Shown here: positions 24,106-33,862 of the stretch, piece after piece
How the letters are laid out: every line of letters begins with the position of its first letter
How positions within the stretch are numbered: position 1 is the first letter of the stretch
Assembly (NCBI GenBank): GCA_028281025.1
Contig: JANQKR010000019.1
Span: 1-42,572 of the forward strand
Reading direction: 5' to 3'
Source: Croceivirga sp.
GTDB taxonomy: Bacteria; Bacteroidota; Bacteroidia; Flavobacteriales; Flavobacteriaceae
Length of the DNA: 42,572 nucleotides
Program-made: the position numbers and the translations under genes
The notes under the pieces: generated by a model
Seen by the model: the letters and a program-made list of their open reading frames with translations, nothing else
Databases searched by the model: none
Told to the model about the DNA's origin: nothing

Positions 24106-25161
24106 CTATTGTGAATTTTGCTGAAGGTACTGCCTTATGGCTTTATCTTTCTGATTTATAATGTAATTTATGTTATCACTAGAAATAAGTTTTCCAAACT
24201 CTTTAACATCAGTCTTGTTAAGATTATTGGCCAAAACATCGATAATCTTATATCCGAGAAGCGGTCTAAAATGTGAACTTTCGTAATAGTAATAAGGGTC
24301 TGTTGTAATCTTATTGACTCCACTGAAATCGTAAAATTCGGAAACAGAGGACAGCTTTCTCAAAAACTCAAAGAACTCTTCTTTGTCCTGTCTCATATAA
24401 GTGGTAACAAACATTGGATTGATAAACAATTTGAGCGATATTCCATTTTCATTACATATTGAAACAATTTCACTAAGCTCGTCGATAACCCCATCAATAC
24501 GTTCGTTGTACTCATTATTATTCCAAGATGCACGTTTAAACTTTGGATCGGATTTGTGGACATCTAAATTAGTATTGATCCAGTCATCCACATTGACCGC
24601 AATAGAGACCCCGGAGTTATATAATTCAGAATACTTGGTATAAAATTTAGCGTCATTAGCTTTACGTATTTCATTAAAAATAGATGGGGATGGTTTAATG
24701 AAGAGATAGCTCAACCATGGATTGTACCTATTAACGTAAGACTTGCGATTCGCCTGCGATTTATGTTGGGACTTATCAATTAGATATGATGTTTCTTCTA
24801 GCCCTATCCATATGTTTTTTATTTCAACGTTGTTTTGGAGAAATAGTTTTATTTCTGCCAAATGCTCAGCTGGTACTCCTTGTGAGTAGGACATGTTATA
24901 CCAATTATCTCCATCCTCAATGATTCTAATATCAATTTTGCCCACACGTGATGACCCAAACAAAAAAGAATTGTGTTTTTTTGGATTATCCAACACATGT
25001 TTGGTTTTAAGATAATGCTGATTGGGTTCAATCCGTTGATTTTCCATATCCCCGCGGATTACCCCGTACGGATCTAATGTAATATTATATGTTACGACAC
25101 CAACCCCAAAAATAAAAGGCAGGATCATGAAAACCGCAAATCGTTGAAGGAATGTTTTCAT
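24106..25161 (-). CDS. SGNH-like partner protein of the MBOAT acyltransferase
   Basis: Membrane-anchored extracytoplasmic protein of 351 residues with one N-terminal membrane segment (about 8-26). It looks like an AlgX/AlgJ-type or DltD-like SGNH acyl transfer protein: FLFGSSRVGKID gives the candidate nucleophile Ser70 or Ser71, followed by a DUF-like central alpha/beta part with IKNIWIGLEETSY, and a late YYYESSHFRPLLGY with His297. The usual Asp-x-x-His of SGNH enzymes is Glu294-Ser-Ser-His297 here. It starts 3 bases after the MBOAT stop, as expected for a two-component O-acylation system in which the MBOAT passes an acetyl group across the membrane to the SGNH protein. The sequence is too diverged to be sure of the fold. 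Confidence 0.7.
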   Translation of the reverse strand: MKTFLQRFAVFMILPFIFGVGVVTYNITLDPYGVIRGDMENQRIEPNQHYLKTKHVLDNPKKHNSFLFGSSRVGKIDIRIIEDGDNWYNMSYSQGVPAEHLAEIKLFLQNNVEIKNIWIGLEETSYLIDKSQHKSQANRKSYVNRYNPWLSYLFIKPSPSIFNEIRKANDAKFYTKYSELYNSGVSIAVNVDDWINTNLDVHKSDPKFKRASWNNNEYNERIDGVIDELSEIVSICNENGISLKLFINPMFVTTYMRQDKEEFFEFLRKLSSVSEFYDFSGVNKITTDPYYYYESSHFRPLLGYKIIDVLANNLNKTDVKEFGKLISSDNINYIINQKDKAIRQYLQQNSQ

Positions 25162-25164
25162 ATA

Positions 25165-26613
25165 TTAGAATTGAAAATAAATAAACTGTTGTTCATTATC
25201 TCCGTACCAATAGATTAGGACGAGGAGTACTATATAAAATGACCATCTGACTGGTTTGGCCCATAGGGTAACCAATTTTGAGATTGCAAATTCACCTTCT
25301 CGCCCAATCCACTCAATGAATAAGAATATAAGGACATAGACAACAACTGGTATTGCACCCAACCTATCATCAAAATAGGGGTCTGTAAAGAACGATGTTG
25401 AAAACACTTTGGTAACAATATCCCAACCATGTCCGACATTTTCGGCCCTAAAGAATATCCAGGCGATTACGGTAATGAAGTAGGTTATAGCGATACTTAA
25501 TACTTCTCTTGGCGTGGGTAATGTTTTGCCTTTAGCAACTATTTCGAGATTGTTCCTATTTCTTTTTGCCAAAAGCAGTGGCAAAAAATAAATGGCGTTC
25601 AGCGCGCCCCAGACAATAAAAGTCCAATTGGCACCATGCCAGAATCCACTCACTACGAATATAATAAAGGTATTCCGGATTTTCATAACCGTTCCACCTC
25701 TACTTCCTCCCAACGGAATGTAAAGATAGTCGCGGAACCAGGTAGAGAGGGAAATATGCCATCTCCTCCAGAATTCGGCAATATCGCGGGAAAAGTAGGG
25801 GAACGCAAAGTTCTTCATAAGGTTAAAGCCAAATAATCTGGAGGTGCCAATGGCAATGTCGGAGTAACCACTGAAGTCGCCATAGATTTGAAAAGAAAAG
25901 AATATGGCCCCTAAAATAAGAGTGCTGCCCGAATATTCATCAGAATGGTTGAAAATTTGGTTGGCAAAAAGTGCACAATTATCTGCAATGACTATTTTTT
26001 TGAAAAGCCCCCATAATATTTGACGCATGCCATCCACGGCTCTATGGTAATCAAAAACCCTTTTCCTATAGAATTGGGGCAGTAGATTTGTGGCCCTTTC
26101 TATTGGTCCCGCAACTAGTTGGGGAAAGAAACTGACGAATGCGGAAAAAGCGACAAAATCTTTGGTTGGTTCCAGTTTTTTTCGGTAAACATCAATCGTG
26201 TAGCTCAGTGTTTGAAACGTATAAAAACTAATTCCAACGGGCAATACAATATTTAATGAGCCACCCTGTATTTCCTTTCCGAAAAAACTAAAGGCATCGA
26301 CAAAGCTTTCTACGAAGAAGTTGTAATACTTAAAGAATCCCAGGAAACCCAGATTTACCACTATACTGATCCACAGTAGAAGCTTCCTTTTTGATTTTTT
26401 GGATTCATTTCTTAAAAGATTGCCAACGGTAAAATCTACAATGGTGCTAAAAACGATCAATGTCAGAAATCTCCAATCCCACCATCCGTAAAAAACATAA
26501 CTGGCAACAACAATGAGAAAATTCTGCAGCTTGAGGTTTTTGTGCGTTACAAACCAATAGAGGAGAAAGACTATTGGTAGGAATAGGGCAAAATCTATGG
26601 AGTTGAAAAGCAT
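25165..26613 (-). CDS. MBOAT family membrane O-acyltransferase (AlgI-like)
   Basis: Polytopic inner-membrane protein of 482 residues that transfers acyl groups, usually acetyl, towards the outside for polysaccharide O-acetylation. Family hallmarks are FQTLSYTIDVYR (residues near 135), FPQLVAGPIERA, FWRRWHISLSTWFRDYLYIP with a conserved His, and the active-site His326 in SGFWHGANW. Length matches AlgI and DltB relatives. It is followed after 3 bases by the SGNH-like gene and preceded by a 187-base gap after asnB, the largest gap within the cluster, so this pair might have a separate promoter although no TAnnTTTG match was found there. Confidence 0.92.
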   Translation of the reverse strand: MLFNSIDFALFLPIVFLLYWFVTHKNLKLQNFLIVVASYVFYGWWDWRFLTLIVFSTIVDFTVGNLLRNESKKSKRKLLLWISIVVNLGFLGFFKYYNFFVESFVDAFSFFGKEIQGGSLNIVLPVGISFYTFQTLSYTIDVYRKKLEPTKDFVAFSAFVSFFPQLVAGPIERATNLLPQFYRKRVFDYHRAVDGMRQILWGLFKKIVIADNCALFANQIFNHSDEYSGSTLILGAIFFSFQIYGDFSGYSDIAIGTSRLFGFNLMKNFAFPYFSRDIAEFWRRWHISLSTWFRDYLYIPLGGSRGGTVMKIRNTFIIFVVSGFWHGANWTFIVWGALNAIYFLPLLLAKRNRNNLEIVAKGKTLPTPREVLSIAITYFITVIAWIFFRAENVGHGWDIVTKVFSTSFFTDPYFDDRLGAIPVVVYVLIFLFIEWIGREGEFAISKLVTLWAKPVRWSFYIVLLVLIYWYGDNEQQFIYFQF

Positions 26614-26800
26614 TTACTTGGTGGTTATAGTGGATTGATGCTAAATTAAATTACTAACGGGCATCAGGTTTTTTTATATAAATCTTATAATCAATTACTT
26701 AAATCAGGCTTTTAATCATAATCCATATTACATTGAAAACGGGTTCCACGATTCAATATTGTTGCTATGGGCATTCATTGTACCTATGGCATGGTATGGA

Positions 26801-28711
26801 TTACAGCGCGTAACTTCTTTCATACATATTGACATACCATTTTTGAAAACAATAAAAAGCCCAGACGCTATACGTGCTATCTTTTTTGTTGGACAAATGG
26901 TCTTTGACCAGCCTAGTGGTATTTTCAACATTGAACAGTTCCTGTGATTCCAAGAACTTGGGGAGGATATAGGATTCCAGTTCGGCCCTAAGGCTTGATT
27001 TAAGCCAGTCACCAACGGGAGAACCAAAACCTTGCTTGCTCTTTTCCAAAAACTGATTGGGGAAACTGCCCTTAAAGGCTTCCTTTAAAATGTACTTCTT
27101 GTTCCAACCCTGCATCAAAAAGTTCTCTGGCAAACCAAGGGTAAAGTCCCATAATTTTTTGTTCAGGAACGGAGCCCTGCATTCCAATGAACATAGCATG
27201 CTCGTTCTGTCGACCTTTGCGAGCATACCCCCCTCAAGACTTAGTGCCCTGTCAATGGTTCTGAAGTCATTTAGGGTTTTAGGCTTTTGAATTCCAAGTT
27301 TATCCCGGTATTCCGCGAACAAATCGGTTTCAAACTTGTCGGGTAAAATAAGGTCTTTCAGTTGGTTTTCGGTATTACCCAAAGAAATAATGTCCCAATA
27401 GTAGTCGCCTTTGTAATTGACGGCCTCTACCATTTTGCGGACCTTAAAACGTTTTCCCCTTTTATCATCCTTGGTGGTGAGCAGCACATTGGATGCTTTA
27501 CGTATCAACCCATGCAAAGCTTCAGGTACAATTGAAGTATACCTGTTGTTCAACTTGCCCACGTAATATTTATTGTAGCCTCCAAAAACCTCGTCCCCAC
27601 CGTCTCCGGTAAGGGCAACTTTTACATAATCCCGTGTTTTTTTAGAGACCAGATATGTGGGAAGCGCAGCGGTGTCTGAAAAAGGCTCGTCAAAGTTCAA
27701 TAGGATTTCATGGATATTGTCCTTTAAATCGTCCTCATCAATGATGAACTCATGGTGGTTGCTATTGATAAGTTTGGCCACTATCCGGGATTTATCCGTC
27801 TCATCAAAAGAGGCTTTTTTAAAACCAATGGAAAAAGTGTCTATCTTTTTATCGGTTAGTTCCGAAAGGCAAAGCGAAACAATGGAAGAATCCACACCTC
27901 CGGACAGGAAAGTTCCTAAAGGCACATCTGAAATAGATCGGCTTTCAATACTTTCCAAAACCAGTTCCCGGGTCTTTTTTTTGGCCTCCTGAAAACTTAA
28001 AGGTCCATCAAAAACAGTTTTAGAGGTGTTGATTTCATTTACAGTGTACGTATGACTTTTTAAATCATAAGTGATGTAATGGTTGGCCTCCAGTTTATAG
28101 ATGTTTTCGTAAATGGTATAGGGGGCAGGTATGTACGTGAGTCTCAAGAAGTGGTTTAACCCTTTCTTTGATACTTTGGGTTTTTCCGATAAAAAATCAA
28201 CCATTGATTTCAACTCTGAAGCCCACATAAATTGGTCCGTGGCATCGGTATAATACAAGGGCTTTTCACCAAAGAAATCCCTGGCAATAAACATTTTGTC
28301 CCTAGTTTTATCATAGATACTGAAGGCAAACATACCATCCAGTTTCCCAAAAGCTTCTTCCCCCTCCATTTCGTAGAGCCTCAGGATGACCTCAGTGTCA
28401 CTTTTGGTTTTAAAAACTACCTGTTTTTGTCGGAGCTGCTCCCTAATTTCCCTGTAGTTATAGATTTCCCCATTAAAAACAATGACTTTTTGATTATCAT
28501 CTGAAAAAATGGGCTGACTTCCCGAACTCAAATCAATAATGGAAAGTCTTCGCATGCCAAGGGCCACATTGGCCAACTCATCGGGATACGTAAAGGTTCC
28601 ACCTTCATCCGGTCCCCTATGGACGATGCGATCATTCATTGCATGAATCTGTTCGGCCAAGTTGTTTGGATGATTGTCAGTTTTGGTAATAAAACCATTT
28701 ATTCCACACAT
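26801..28711 (-). CDS. asnB: asparagine synthase (glutamine-hydrolysing) type amidotransferase
   Basis: AsnB-family enzyme of 636 residues. Cys2 (MCGINGF) is the glutamine amidotransferase nucleophile, with RLSIID, NGEIYNY and the SDTEV segment completing the class II domain (about 1-220). The synthetase domain carries the ATP pyrophosphatase loop LSGGVDSS near residue 270 and LTGDGGDEVFGGY. In polysaccharide clusters such enzymes either make asparagine or amidate a uronic acid, as reported for WbpS-type proteins. The presence of ugd in this cluster makes a uronate amide possible but unproven. The gene lies 11 bases after a glycosyltransferase gene and is likely in the same message. Confidence 0.88.
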   Translation of the reverse strand: MCGINGFITKTDNHPNNLAEQIHAMNDRIVHRGPDEGGTFTYPDELANVALGMRRLSIIDLSSGSQPIFSDDNQKVIVFNGEIYNYREIREQLRQKQVVFKTKSDTEVILRLYEMEGEEAFGKLDGMFAFSIYDKTRDKMFIARDFFGEKPLYYTDATDQFMWASELKSMVDFLSEKPKVSKKGLNHFLRLTYIPAPYTIYENIYKLEANHYITYDLKSHTYTVNEINTSKTVFDGPLSFQEAKKKTRELVLESIESRSISDVPLGTFLSGGVDSSIVSLCLSELTDKKIDTFSIGFKKASFDETDKSRIVAKLINSNHHEFIIDEDDLKDNIHEILLNFDEPFSDTAALPTYLVSKKTRDYVKVALTGDGGDEVFGGYNKYYVGKLNNRYTSIVPEALHGLIRKASNVLLTTKDDKRGKRFKVRKMVEAVNYKGDYYWDIISLGNTENQLKDLILPDKFETDLFAEYRDKLGIQKPKTLNDFRTIDRALSLEGGMLAKVDRTSMLCSLECRAPFLNKKLWDFTLGLPENFLMQGWNKKYILKEAFKGSFPNQFLEKSKQGFGSPVGDWLKSSLRAELESYILPKFLESQELFNVENTTRLVKDHLSNKKDSTYSVWAFYCFQKWYVNMYERSYAL

Positions 28712-28722
28712 ACTACCCAGTT

Positions 28723-29880
28723 TTAATGGTTTATAAAGTTGTTAAACTTGTGGTAAATGTTTTCCAATGAATACGCTTTGGCCCTTTTTAAGCTTAAAGC
28801 ACTGTACCTTTCCCTTGCCTGGGGATCGTTTTTTAGGTATTCCAGTGCTTTTGCCAGGGCAATTTCATCATCGTTATTGATCAATATGCCATAGGATGCC
28901 TTAAAAAAGAAACCTTTTTCTATATTCAATGGCTTGTTGTCATGTAATAATTCATGGGGTCCCGATAAGCAATTGGTAGAGATGCATGGCAATCCCATGG
29001 CCATTGCCTCCAATAGGGCATTGGGGAACCCCTCGGTAAATGAGGATAGTACAAAACAATGACTTTCCCTTAAAAAGGTATTGACATTCTTGACCCTACC
29101 TTTCAAAAAAACCGCTTCCATTAACCCATTTCTTTGAATTTGTTCTTGAAGGTGATCATGTTCGGGGCCACTTCCCAGAATGGTGAGTTCATAACCTGAC
29201 CCCAATTTGGATAATGCCCCAAGAATCATTTTTTGGTTTTTTCTTTCATTAAGTGTCCCTACATTAATTACTTTAAAAGGCTCCTTTATAGTAAGAAGGG
29301 TTTCTGAAGCTATAGTTTCTTTTGGCAGTTCTATGGGGTTATATATGACATCCATGGGTATCCTGATCCTAAAATTTGTTTGTAGATCTTGGTTGATGTA
29401 AACGGAGTTGGAAAAAAGACTGTCACAACGGTTATAAAGCAGTGGATAAAAGATTTTTGAGATATAGAGCGAAAGTTTGGAGGAGGTATTGTCCGAGGGA
29501 AAGCCACGCTCACTGATGATTGTTTTGGTTTTTGGGTTAAAGGGGCTGACCAATCCGTTAATTAGATTGGGAAATGCCAGGAAAGAGATGGCATGCGAAA
29601 TTTTCCTTTTTCGCAATATCTTATGGTACTTAAAAAGAAAGCCAAAGGCGTGCAAAAGCTTTTTGGGAAAACTTATCCTGTCAGGATGCTGTTGTGATAA
29701 AATAATCGTATCCACCTCGCTTGGGATTGGAAAATGGATTTCATTGTAAAACAGTATTAGCGTTACGTTGTAATCGTTTACAAGTTCCTTCAGGAGCAAA
29801 CTGATTACTTTTTCAGCCCCACCACTTGTTAAACTGATGTCTAAAATACTTATGTTTTTCCTTGGGGTCATCGTTTCCAT
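28723..29880 (-). CDS. GT4 family glycosyltransferase
   Basis: Cytosolic retaining sugar transferase of 385 residues adding a sugar to the lipid-linked repeat unit. GT4 landmarks are the N-terminal loop LTSGGAEKVI near residue 18, the central VINVGTLNERKNQKMIL where the donor domain begins, and SSFTEGFPNALLEAMAMG with the Glu pair that holds the nucleotide sugar, followed by SGPHELL. The first residues METM allow a second start at 29871. It is one of three GT4 genes in the cluster that share the GGAE-R/K-hydrophobic opening. Donor and acceptor cannot be told from sequence. Confidence 0.87.
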   Translation of the reverse strand: METMTPRKNISILDISLTSGGAEKVISLLLKELVNDYNVTLILFYNEIHFPIPSEVDTIILSQQHPDRISFPKKLLHAFGFLFKYHKILRKRKISHAISFLAFPNLINGLVSPFNPKTKTIISERGFPSDNTSSKLSLYISKIFYPLLYNRCDSLFSNSVYINQDLQTNFRIRIPMDVIYNPIELPKETIASETLLTIKEPFKVINVGTLNERKNQKMILGALSKLGSGYELTILGSGPEHDHLQEQIQRNGLMEAVFLKGRVKNVNTFLRESHCFVLSSFTEGFPNALLEAMAMGLPCISTNCLSGPHELLHDNKPLNIEKGFFFKASYGILINNDDEIALAKALEYLKNDPQARERYSALSLKRAKAYSLENIYHKFNNFINH

Positions 29881-29895
29881 CTCTTGGTGAAATTC

Positions 29896-30987
29896 CTATG
29901 CTAAAACATCTAAAAATAGTTTTTCGTATGCTCTGAGTATTTTTTCTTTGCTAAACTTTTTATGGACAGAATGGCGAATCTTTTCAGGGTTCCACGTGGT
30001 TTCATCAATAGCCTTTCGGATCAGATCCCCGTATGCCGTTTCGTCTTTTGCAATAAAGCCGTTTACCCCTATTTCTATGATTTCGTCCAATCCGCCATAG
30101 GCATCGAATGCCACTATGGGCGTGCCAACCGAACAACTCTCCAACAAACAATTGGGAAAACCCTCTACATAGGATCCCTGCAGGAACAAATCACTTTGTG
30201 CTAGATAGGTAGCTACCTCTTTTGTATGGGGGATATGGGTAATCTTTGGGCCAATTCCAAGGTCTTCCATAAGTGTTTTTAGCCTTTCCCGTTCGGGCCC
30301 ATCCCCAATCATTAAATACGTAAAATCAAAATCAAGATTTCCCAATACTTTTAAGATACGTTCGTGCCCCTTTTGGCTCTTAAGACTGGCGACCGTGATG
30401 AACTGGATTTTGTCGTGCTTTTTATCCGATGGTCCCTTTAAATGGAAATCATTGGTAATAGGGTTGTTGATCAGTTTCAACTTTTCTGCCGGGATACCAA
30501 AATTCTTTTGCATATCGTTTTTCATGTCTTTGGACTGACAGATAATCATGTCCAAAAAACGATAGCTGATTTTTGTAATTGCATTGTATAATGCGGTGTT
30601 GTGACCTTTGTAGGCCTTTACCACACTCAACACGTTGGCTTCCCTACCTATGAATTTGATCCTTGGAAAAAATATGGAAATAAGCCCCAGGATAGAATTT
30701 AGGTGGGAGATGGAGCTAAGAACAATATCAGGTTTGCTTTGCCTTATGAATTGATATAGTGGCCAAATGCTATGGAGTACCCTGCTTTTGTTGAGATAGG
30801 TGACCTTTACTTTATGTACATCATAAAACGTGTCCTTTTCAAAGCCCGTCAATAACAACTCCGCGTCGAATTTGGAAGTGTCGATTTCTTGGCTAACGAA
30901 AGACATAATACGTTCAGCCCCTCCAGCGACCAAGGAAGGTAGTACAAAGAGAATTTTCTTGTTTTTATGGGAAATGTTAGAGGTCAT
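29896..30987 (-). CDS. GT4 family glycosyltransferase
   Basis: GT4 transferase of 363 residues. The N-terminal acceptor domain begins KKILFVLPSLVAGGAERIM. The donor domain opens with FITVASLKSQKGHERIL, and SYVEGFPNCLLESCSVG carries the donor-site Glu residues, then YGGLDEII. An additional REANVLSVVKAYKGHNT stretch resembles the sugar-handling loop of GalNAc- or glucosyl-transferring relatives, without certainty. The next gene in reading order starts 15 bases after its stop, so the two GT4 genes are co-transcribed. Substrates unknown. Confidence 0.87.
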   Translation of the reverse strand: MTSNISHKNKKILFVLPSLVAGGAERIMSFVSQEIDTSKFDAELLLTGFEKDTFYDVHKVKVTYLNKSRVLHSIWPLYQFIRQSKPDIVLSSISHLNSILGLISIFFPRIKFIGREANVLSVVKAYKGHNTALYNAITKISYRFLDMIICQSKDMKNDMQKNFGIPAEKLKLINNPITNDFHLKGPSDKKHDKIQFITVASLKSQKGHERILKVLGNLDFDFTYLMIGDGPERERLKTLMEDLGIGPKITHIPHTKEVATYLAQSDLFLQGSYVEGFPNCLLESCSVGTPIVAFDAYGGLDEIIEIGVNGFIAKDETAYGDLIRKAIDETTWNPEKIRHSVHKKFSKEKILRAYEKLFLDVLA

Positions 30988-31019
30988 TAGACGAAGGTCG
31001 TAGGATTTATCACTTATTT

Positions 31020-31601
31020 TTAAAGATGCTTGATGATTTTGGTAATATCAATTTCCTTGATTTTTTTTGCTGGATTTCCTGCAATAAAAATTCCCTCTTC
31101 CTTAAAGGATTTGTTTACCACGGCATTTGCTCCAATCGCAATGTTGTTTGCAATTGTAATATCCCCATAAATTTTGGCTCCTGGAGCTATATAAACATTA
31201 TCACCTATCTGTGGAGCTTTAATTTTTCCTCCAGAAGCACCAATATTGGTACATGCGTGAATTCTACAATTTTTACCGATCCTTGCATTTACGTTTATAA
31301 TGATGGTACCATAATGTACAATTGCCAAGCCTGGTCCAAAAACATTTTCGGGTATGGTAAAGCCCAGCTTTAACGAAGATTTACGCAAGAGGTACTTTGC
31401 CATTGGATAATAAATACGCCCAAAAATGCTTGTTTTTACGTTTTTGTAATATTCCGCTTTCCTTAGTCTTTTTTGAAATATCCAGACATGGTTTTTGGAG
31501 AAAATACCTTTAAGTCTTTGCAAACCTGTTTTAGGTTTAATCCGTAAGGCTTTTTTGTCTTCGGCCAAATAATAACGATATTCTTTTTTAGATGTGATCA
31601 T
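31020..31601 (-). CDS. hexapeptide acetyltransferase, serine acetyltransferase-like
   Basis: Left-handed beta-helix acetyltransferase of 193 residues using acetyl-CoA. The N-terminal 75 residues are basic and helical. From about residue 80 the hexapeptide turns appear: FGPGLAIVHYGTIIINVNA, IGKNCRIHACTNIGASGG with the catalytic-type His, then GDNVYIAPGAKIYGDITI and IAIGANAVVNKSF. The HYGTI and CTNIG parts resemble serine O-acetyltransferases and their colonic-acid relatives such as WcaB. In this context a sugar hydroxyl or amine is a more probable acceptor than serine, because it sits 3 bases from the polymerase gene. The exact acceptor is unknown. Confidence 0.82.
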   Translation of the reverse strand: MITSKKEYRYYLAEDKKALRIKPKTGLQRLKGIFSKNHVWIFQKRLRKAEYYKNVKTSIFGRIYYPMAKYLLRKSSLKLGFTIPENVFGPGLAIVHYGTIIINVNARIGKNCRIHACTNIGASGGKIKAPQIGDNVYIAPGAKIYGDITIANNIAIGANAVVNKSFKEEGIFIAGNPAKKIKEIDITKIIKHL

Positions 31602-31604
31602 TTT

Positions 31605-32705
31605 TTAGGGCTGGGTTGCTAATTGTTCTCTGCTCAGACTTATTTGATATTGCAACCACATAGCGCAAAAAATAATGTAAAAGAAATTAAAAAAATTGTG
31701 GTTGGCCATTAGAAATACGGAAAATCCGATGCATTGCATGAATAGGTTAGGTGTCCTTGGAAAGAGCGTAAAACTTCTTGCCAAAAGAAAAAGTATATAG
31801 CCTACAAATAATAGAAACGTTATAATACCGGATTCGCCCAAGACCAGTAGATAACTATTGTGCACTCCAGCGCTATGGGCCCCCTCCCTACCCAAAAAGG
31901 TGCCATACCCATTTCCGAAAACGGGCTTTTCCAGTATGTCCTGGTAAAATTTGGCCCATGTCTCGGTTCTTGAACCCTCACTGATCTCTGTGGTTGAAAC
32001 TTCTTCATTGTTCACAATGGCCATCAGTTGTTCAAACCTGGGATTATTCAGGCCCACTACCTGATCGATAATAACCATTGTGAAAACCAATCCGATTCCT
32101 AGCACGAAAATACGGACGTTTTTGACCGAAATCCAGATAGAGAGGAGATTCACAGCTATCCAAAGGATAATAAAGGTCCTAGAGAACGTGAGCAATCCCA
32201 TTAGGGAGAAGACAAATTGTCCAATCAGTTTTAAATTATTGTTTTTTAAGGACCAAACAAGGCCATAACCAAATATACATACGAAACCGGCAACATTTGG
32301 ATTTATATAAAGTCCACTGTAACGACCAAAATGACTCGGAAAGAACAAGGTTTCAATTCCTATTGTCAAAGCGCCTATGAGCAAGAAAAAAAATAGCTCC
32401 TGTTTGGTGACTTTTTTGATGAGTTCATAGCCCAAAAGGACAACCAAAAAGAACTTTATGGTATCGATAATCAAAATTCTATTGTCTCCATAGTATTGAA
32501 AACTTGCGATCAGGTAATAGCAAAATCCTATAAAGAGCAAGAAAGTATTTGGTTTCGATTTTTGGGTAAAGAGATAAAAAAGAATAAGTAAAAGGAAAAT
32601 GGAGTAGCTGGTAAGACTCCCCAAGGCGGGGCTCACAAATTTTAGCAGCGCCGCTGGGATATTCAGTAAAACTAGTGCCAATATGCCATATTTGACCCAC
32701 TTCAT
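31605..32705 (-). CDS. O-antigen ligase/polymerase family protein (Wzy-like)
   Basis: Polytopic membrane protein of 366 residues with about ten to eleven hydrophobic segments. The long periplasmic loop late in the protein contains SEGSRTETWAKFYQDILEKP and GYGTFLGREGAHSAGVHNSY, the Wzy_C pattern with conserved Arg, Glu and HNSYL followed by LGESG. Proteins of this family either polymerise repeat units (Wzy) or ligate the chain to lipid A core (WaaL). With a Wzx flippase in the same cluster and only one such protein here, a polymerase role is favoured. It follows a GT4 gene after a 52-base gap. Confidence 0.82.
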   Translation of the reverse strand: MKWVKYGILALVLLNIPAALLKFVSPALGSLTSYSIFLLLILFYLFTQKSKPNTFLLFIGFCYYLIASFQYYGDNRILIIDTIKFFLVVLLGYELIKKVTKQELFFFLLIGALTIGIETLFFPSHFGRYSGLYINPNVAGFVCIFGYGLVWSLKNNNLKLIGQFVFSLMGLLTFSRTFIILWIAVNLLSIWISVKNVRIFVLGIGLVFTMVIIDQVVGLNNPRFEQLMAIVNNEEVSTTEISEGSRTETWAKFYQDILEKPVFGNGYGTFLGREGAHSAGVHNSYLLVLGESGIITFLLFVGYILFLLARSFTLFPRTPNLFMQCIGFSVFLMANHNFFNFFYIIFCAMWLQYQISLSREQLATQP

Positions 32706-32757
32706 TTTTTAAAACACTTTGACTTCTTTTTTTAGTTATGGTTGATAAGAACCCATT

Positions 32758-33855
32758 TTAAATTACATCTTTAATCAATTCTCCCCACCTTTTGACGATC
32801 GGGTCATTTTCATATTTTTGAGTAGATATCTTCGCTTTTTCACTAAATTGACCCCGAATGTTTTCATTGGTCATCAAAGCATTGAGTTTTTCCTCGAAAC
32901 ACTTTTGATTGTCCATGGGCACAAGATATCCATTAACTCCGTTTTCTATAAGTTCCGATGGACCAAAATCACAGTCGGTTGATATACAAGGGAGCCCAAA
33001 ATGCATGGCTTCGATAAGCGCATTTGGCAACCCTTCGTAGACGGAGGTAAAAGCAAAAATGCCGGCTTTATTATAATAGTCAGCAATATTTTCTTTTGGT
33101 TCTATGATTTCTATTTTGTTGCCAAGACCAAGCTGTTGGATAAGTGCGAGCAATTCGTTTTTTTTCTTTCCGATCCCAATCATCTTAATTGTCCAATCAT
33201 CGGTATCAAGATTACTGAATGCTTTTATCAATAATTGCTGATTTTTTTGGGCAGCCAATCTACCTATGGTCAATATAGTTCTGCTTGATACATCATAGAC
33301 GCTTCTCGATTCAGTTAAGGTTTTAGAGATGGGATTGGCAATAACCGAAGTTTTGTTTTCCTTGATGGAATCGGAATAGAACTTTCTTACGCCTTGGGTC
33401 TGCAATACTAGATGCGTGGCTTTGGGATACCAAAATCGGCGTTGAACGGACCAGAATTTTGGAACTTTCTCAACAAACGGATTGTTACGTTCACTAATAA
33501 TCGAAGGTATTCCCATAATCTTTGATGCAACCGTGGCGATTACATTGGCAGAAGTGATGAAACCGATCATTAAGTCTACTCTTTCCCTTTTTATTACTTT
33601 ACAGGTTTTTATGACCAGTTTAAAGTTAAGTGCCAAAGACTGTAAAAAGTTCTTGGAATTACCTTTCTTTTCCATGCAGTGAACCACTTTAATTTTTGGG
33701 TTTAAGGGATAAAACGGTTCTCTTTTGATAAAGGTTATGATCAGTACCTCGTACTCCGTGATTAGTTCATTGCTTAGTGTAGAAATAACCCGTTCAGCTC
33801 CTCCATTGGAAAGCTTCCCTATCACAAATGCTATTTTCTTTTTAGGGGTGGTCAT
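32758..33855 (-). CDS. GT4 family glycosyltransferase
   Basis: Third GT4 transferase of the cluster, 365 residues. It opens KKKIAFVIGKLSNGGAERVIS, passes through TSANVIATVASKIMGIPSI and SERNNPF, and the donor domain begins RTILTIGRLAAQKNQQLLI. The nucleotide-sugar site is SVYEGLPNALIEAMHFG, then FGPSELIENGVNGYLV. It resembles galactosyl- or GalNAc-transferring GT4 members such as those with the SERNNP motif, a weak hint only. The gene lies 7 bases after the neighbouring GT2 gene. Confidence 0.87.
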   Translation of the reverse strand: MTTPKKKIAFVIGKLSNGGAERVISTLSNELITEYEVLIITFIKREPFYPLNPKIKVVHCMEKKGNSKNFLQSLALNFKLVIKTCKVIKRERVDLMIGFITSANVIATVASKIMGIPSIISERNNPFVEKVPKFWSVQRRFWYPKATHLVLQTQGVRKFYSDSIKENKTSVIANPISKTLTESRSVYDVSSRTILTIGRLAAQKNQQLLIKAFSNLDTDDWTIKMIGIGKKKNELLALIQQLGLGNKIEIIEPKENIADYYNKAGIFAFTSVYEGLPNALIEAMHFGLPCISTDCDFGPSELIENGVNGYLVPMDNQKCFEEKLNALMTNENIRGQFSEKAKISTQKYENDPIVKRWGELIKDVI

Positions 33856-33862
33856 GATTTAA

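Noticed and set aside
24069-24125. CAAAATT/AATTTTG inverted repeat between the convergent acyltransferase and SGNH genes
   Set aside because: Seven AT-rich pairs with a loop of about 35 bases and the right arm inside the coding region do not make a credible terminator.
26614-26800. Possible small gene or promoter in the 187-base gap between asnB and the MBOAT gene
   Set aside because: No open frame with a credible start and no TAnnTTTG match on the - strand were found.
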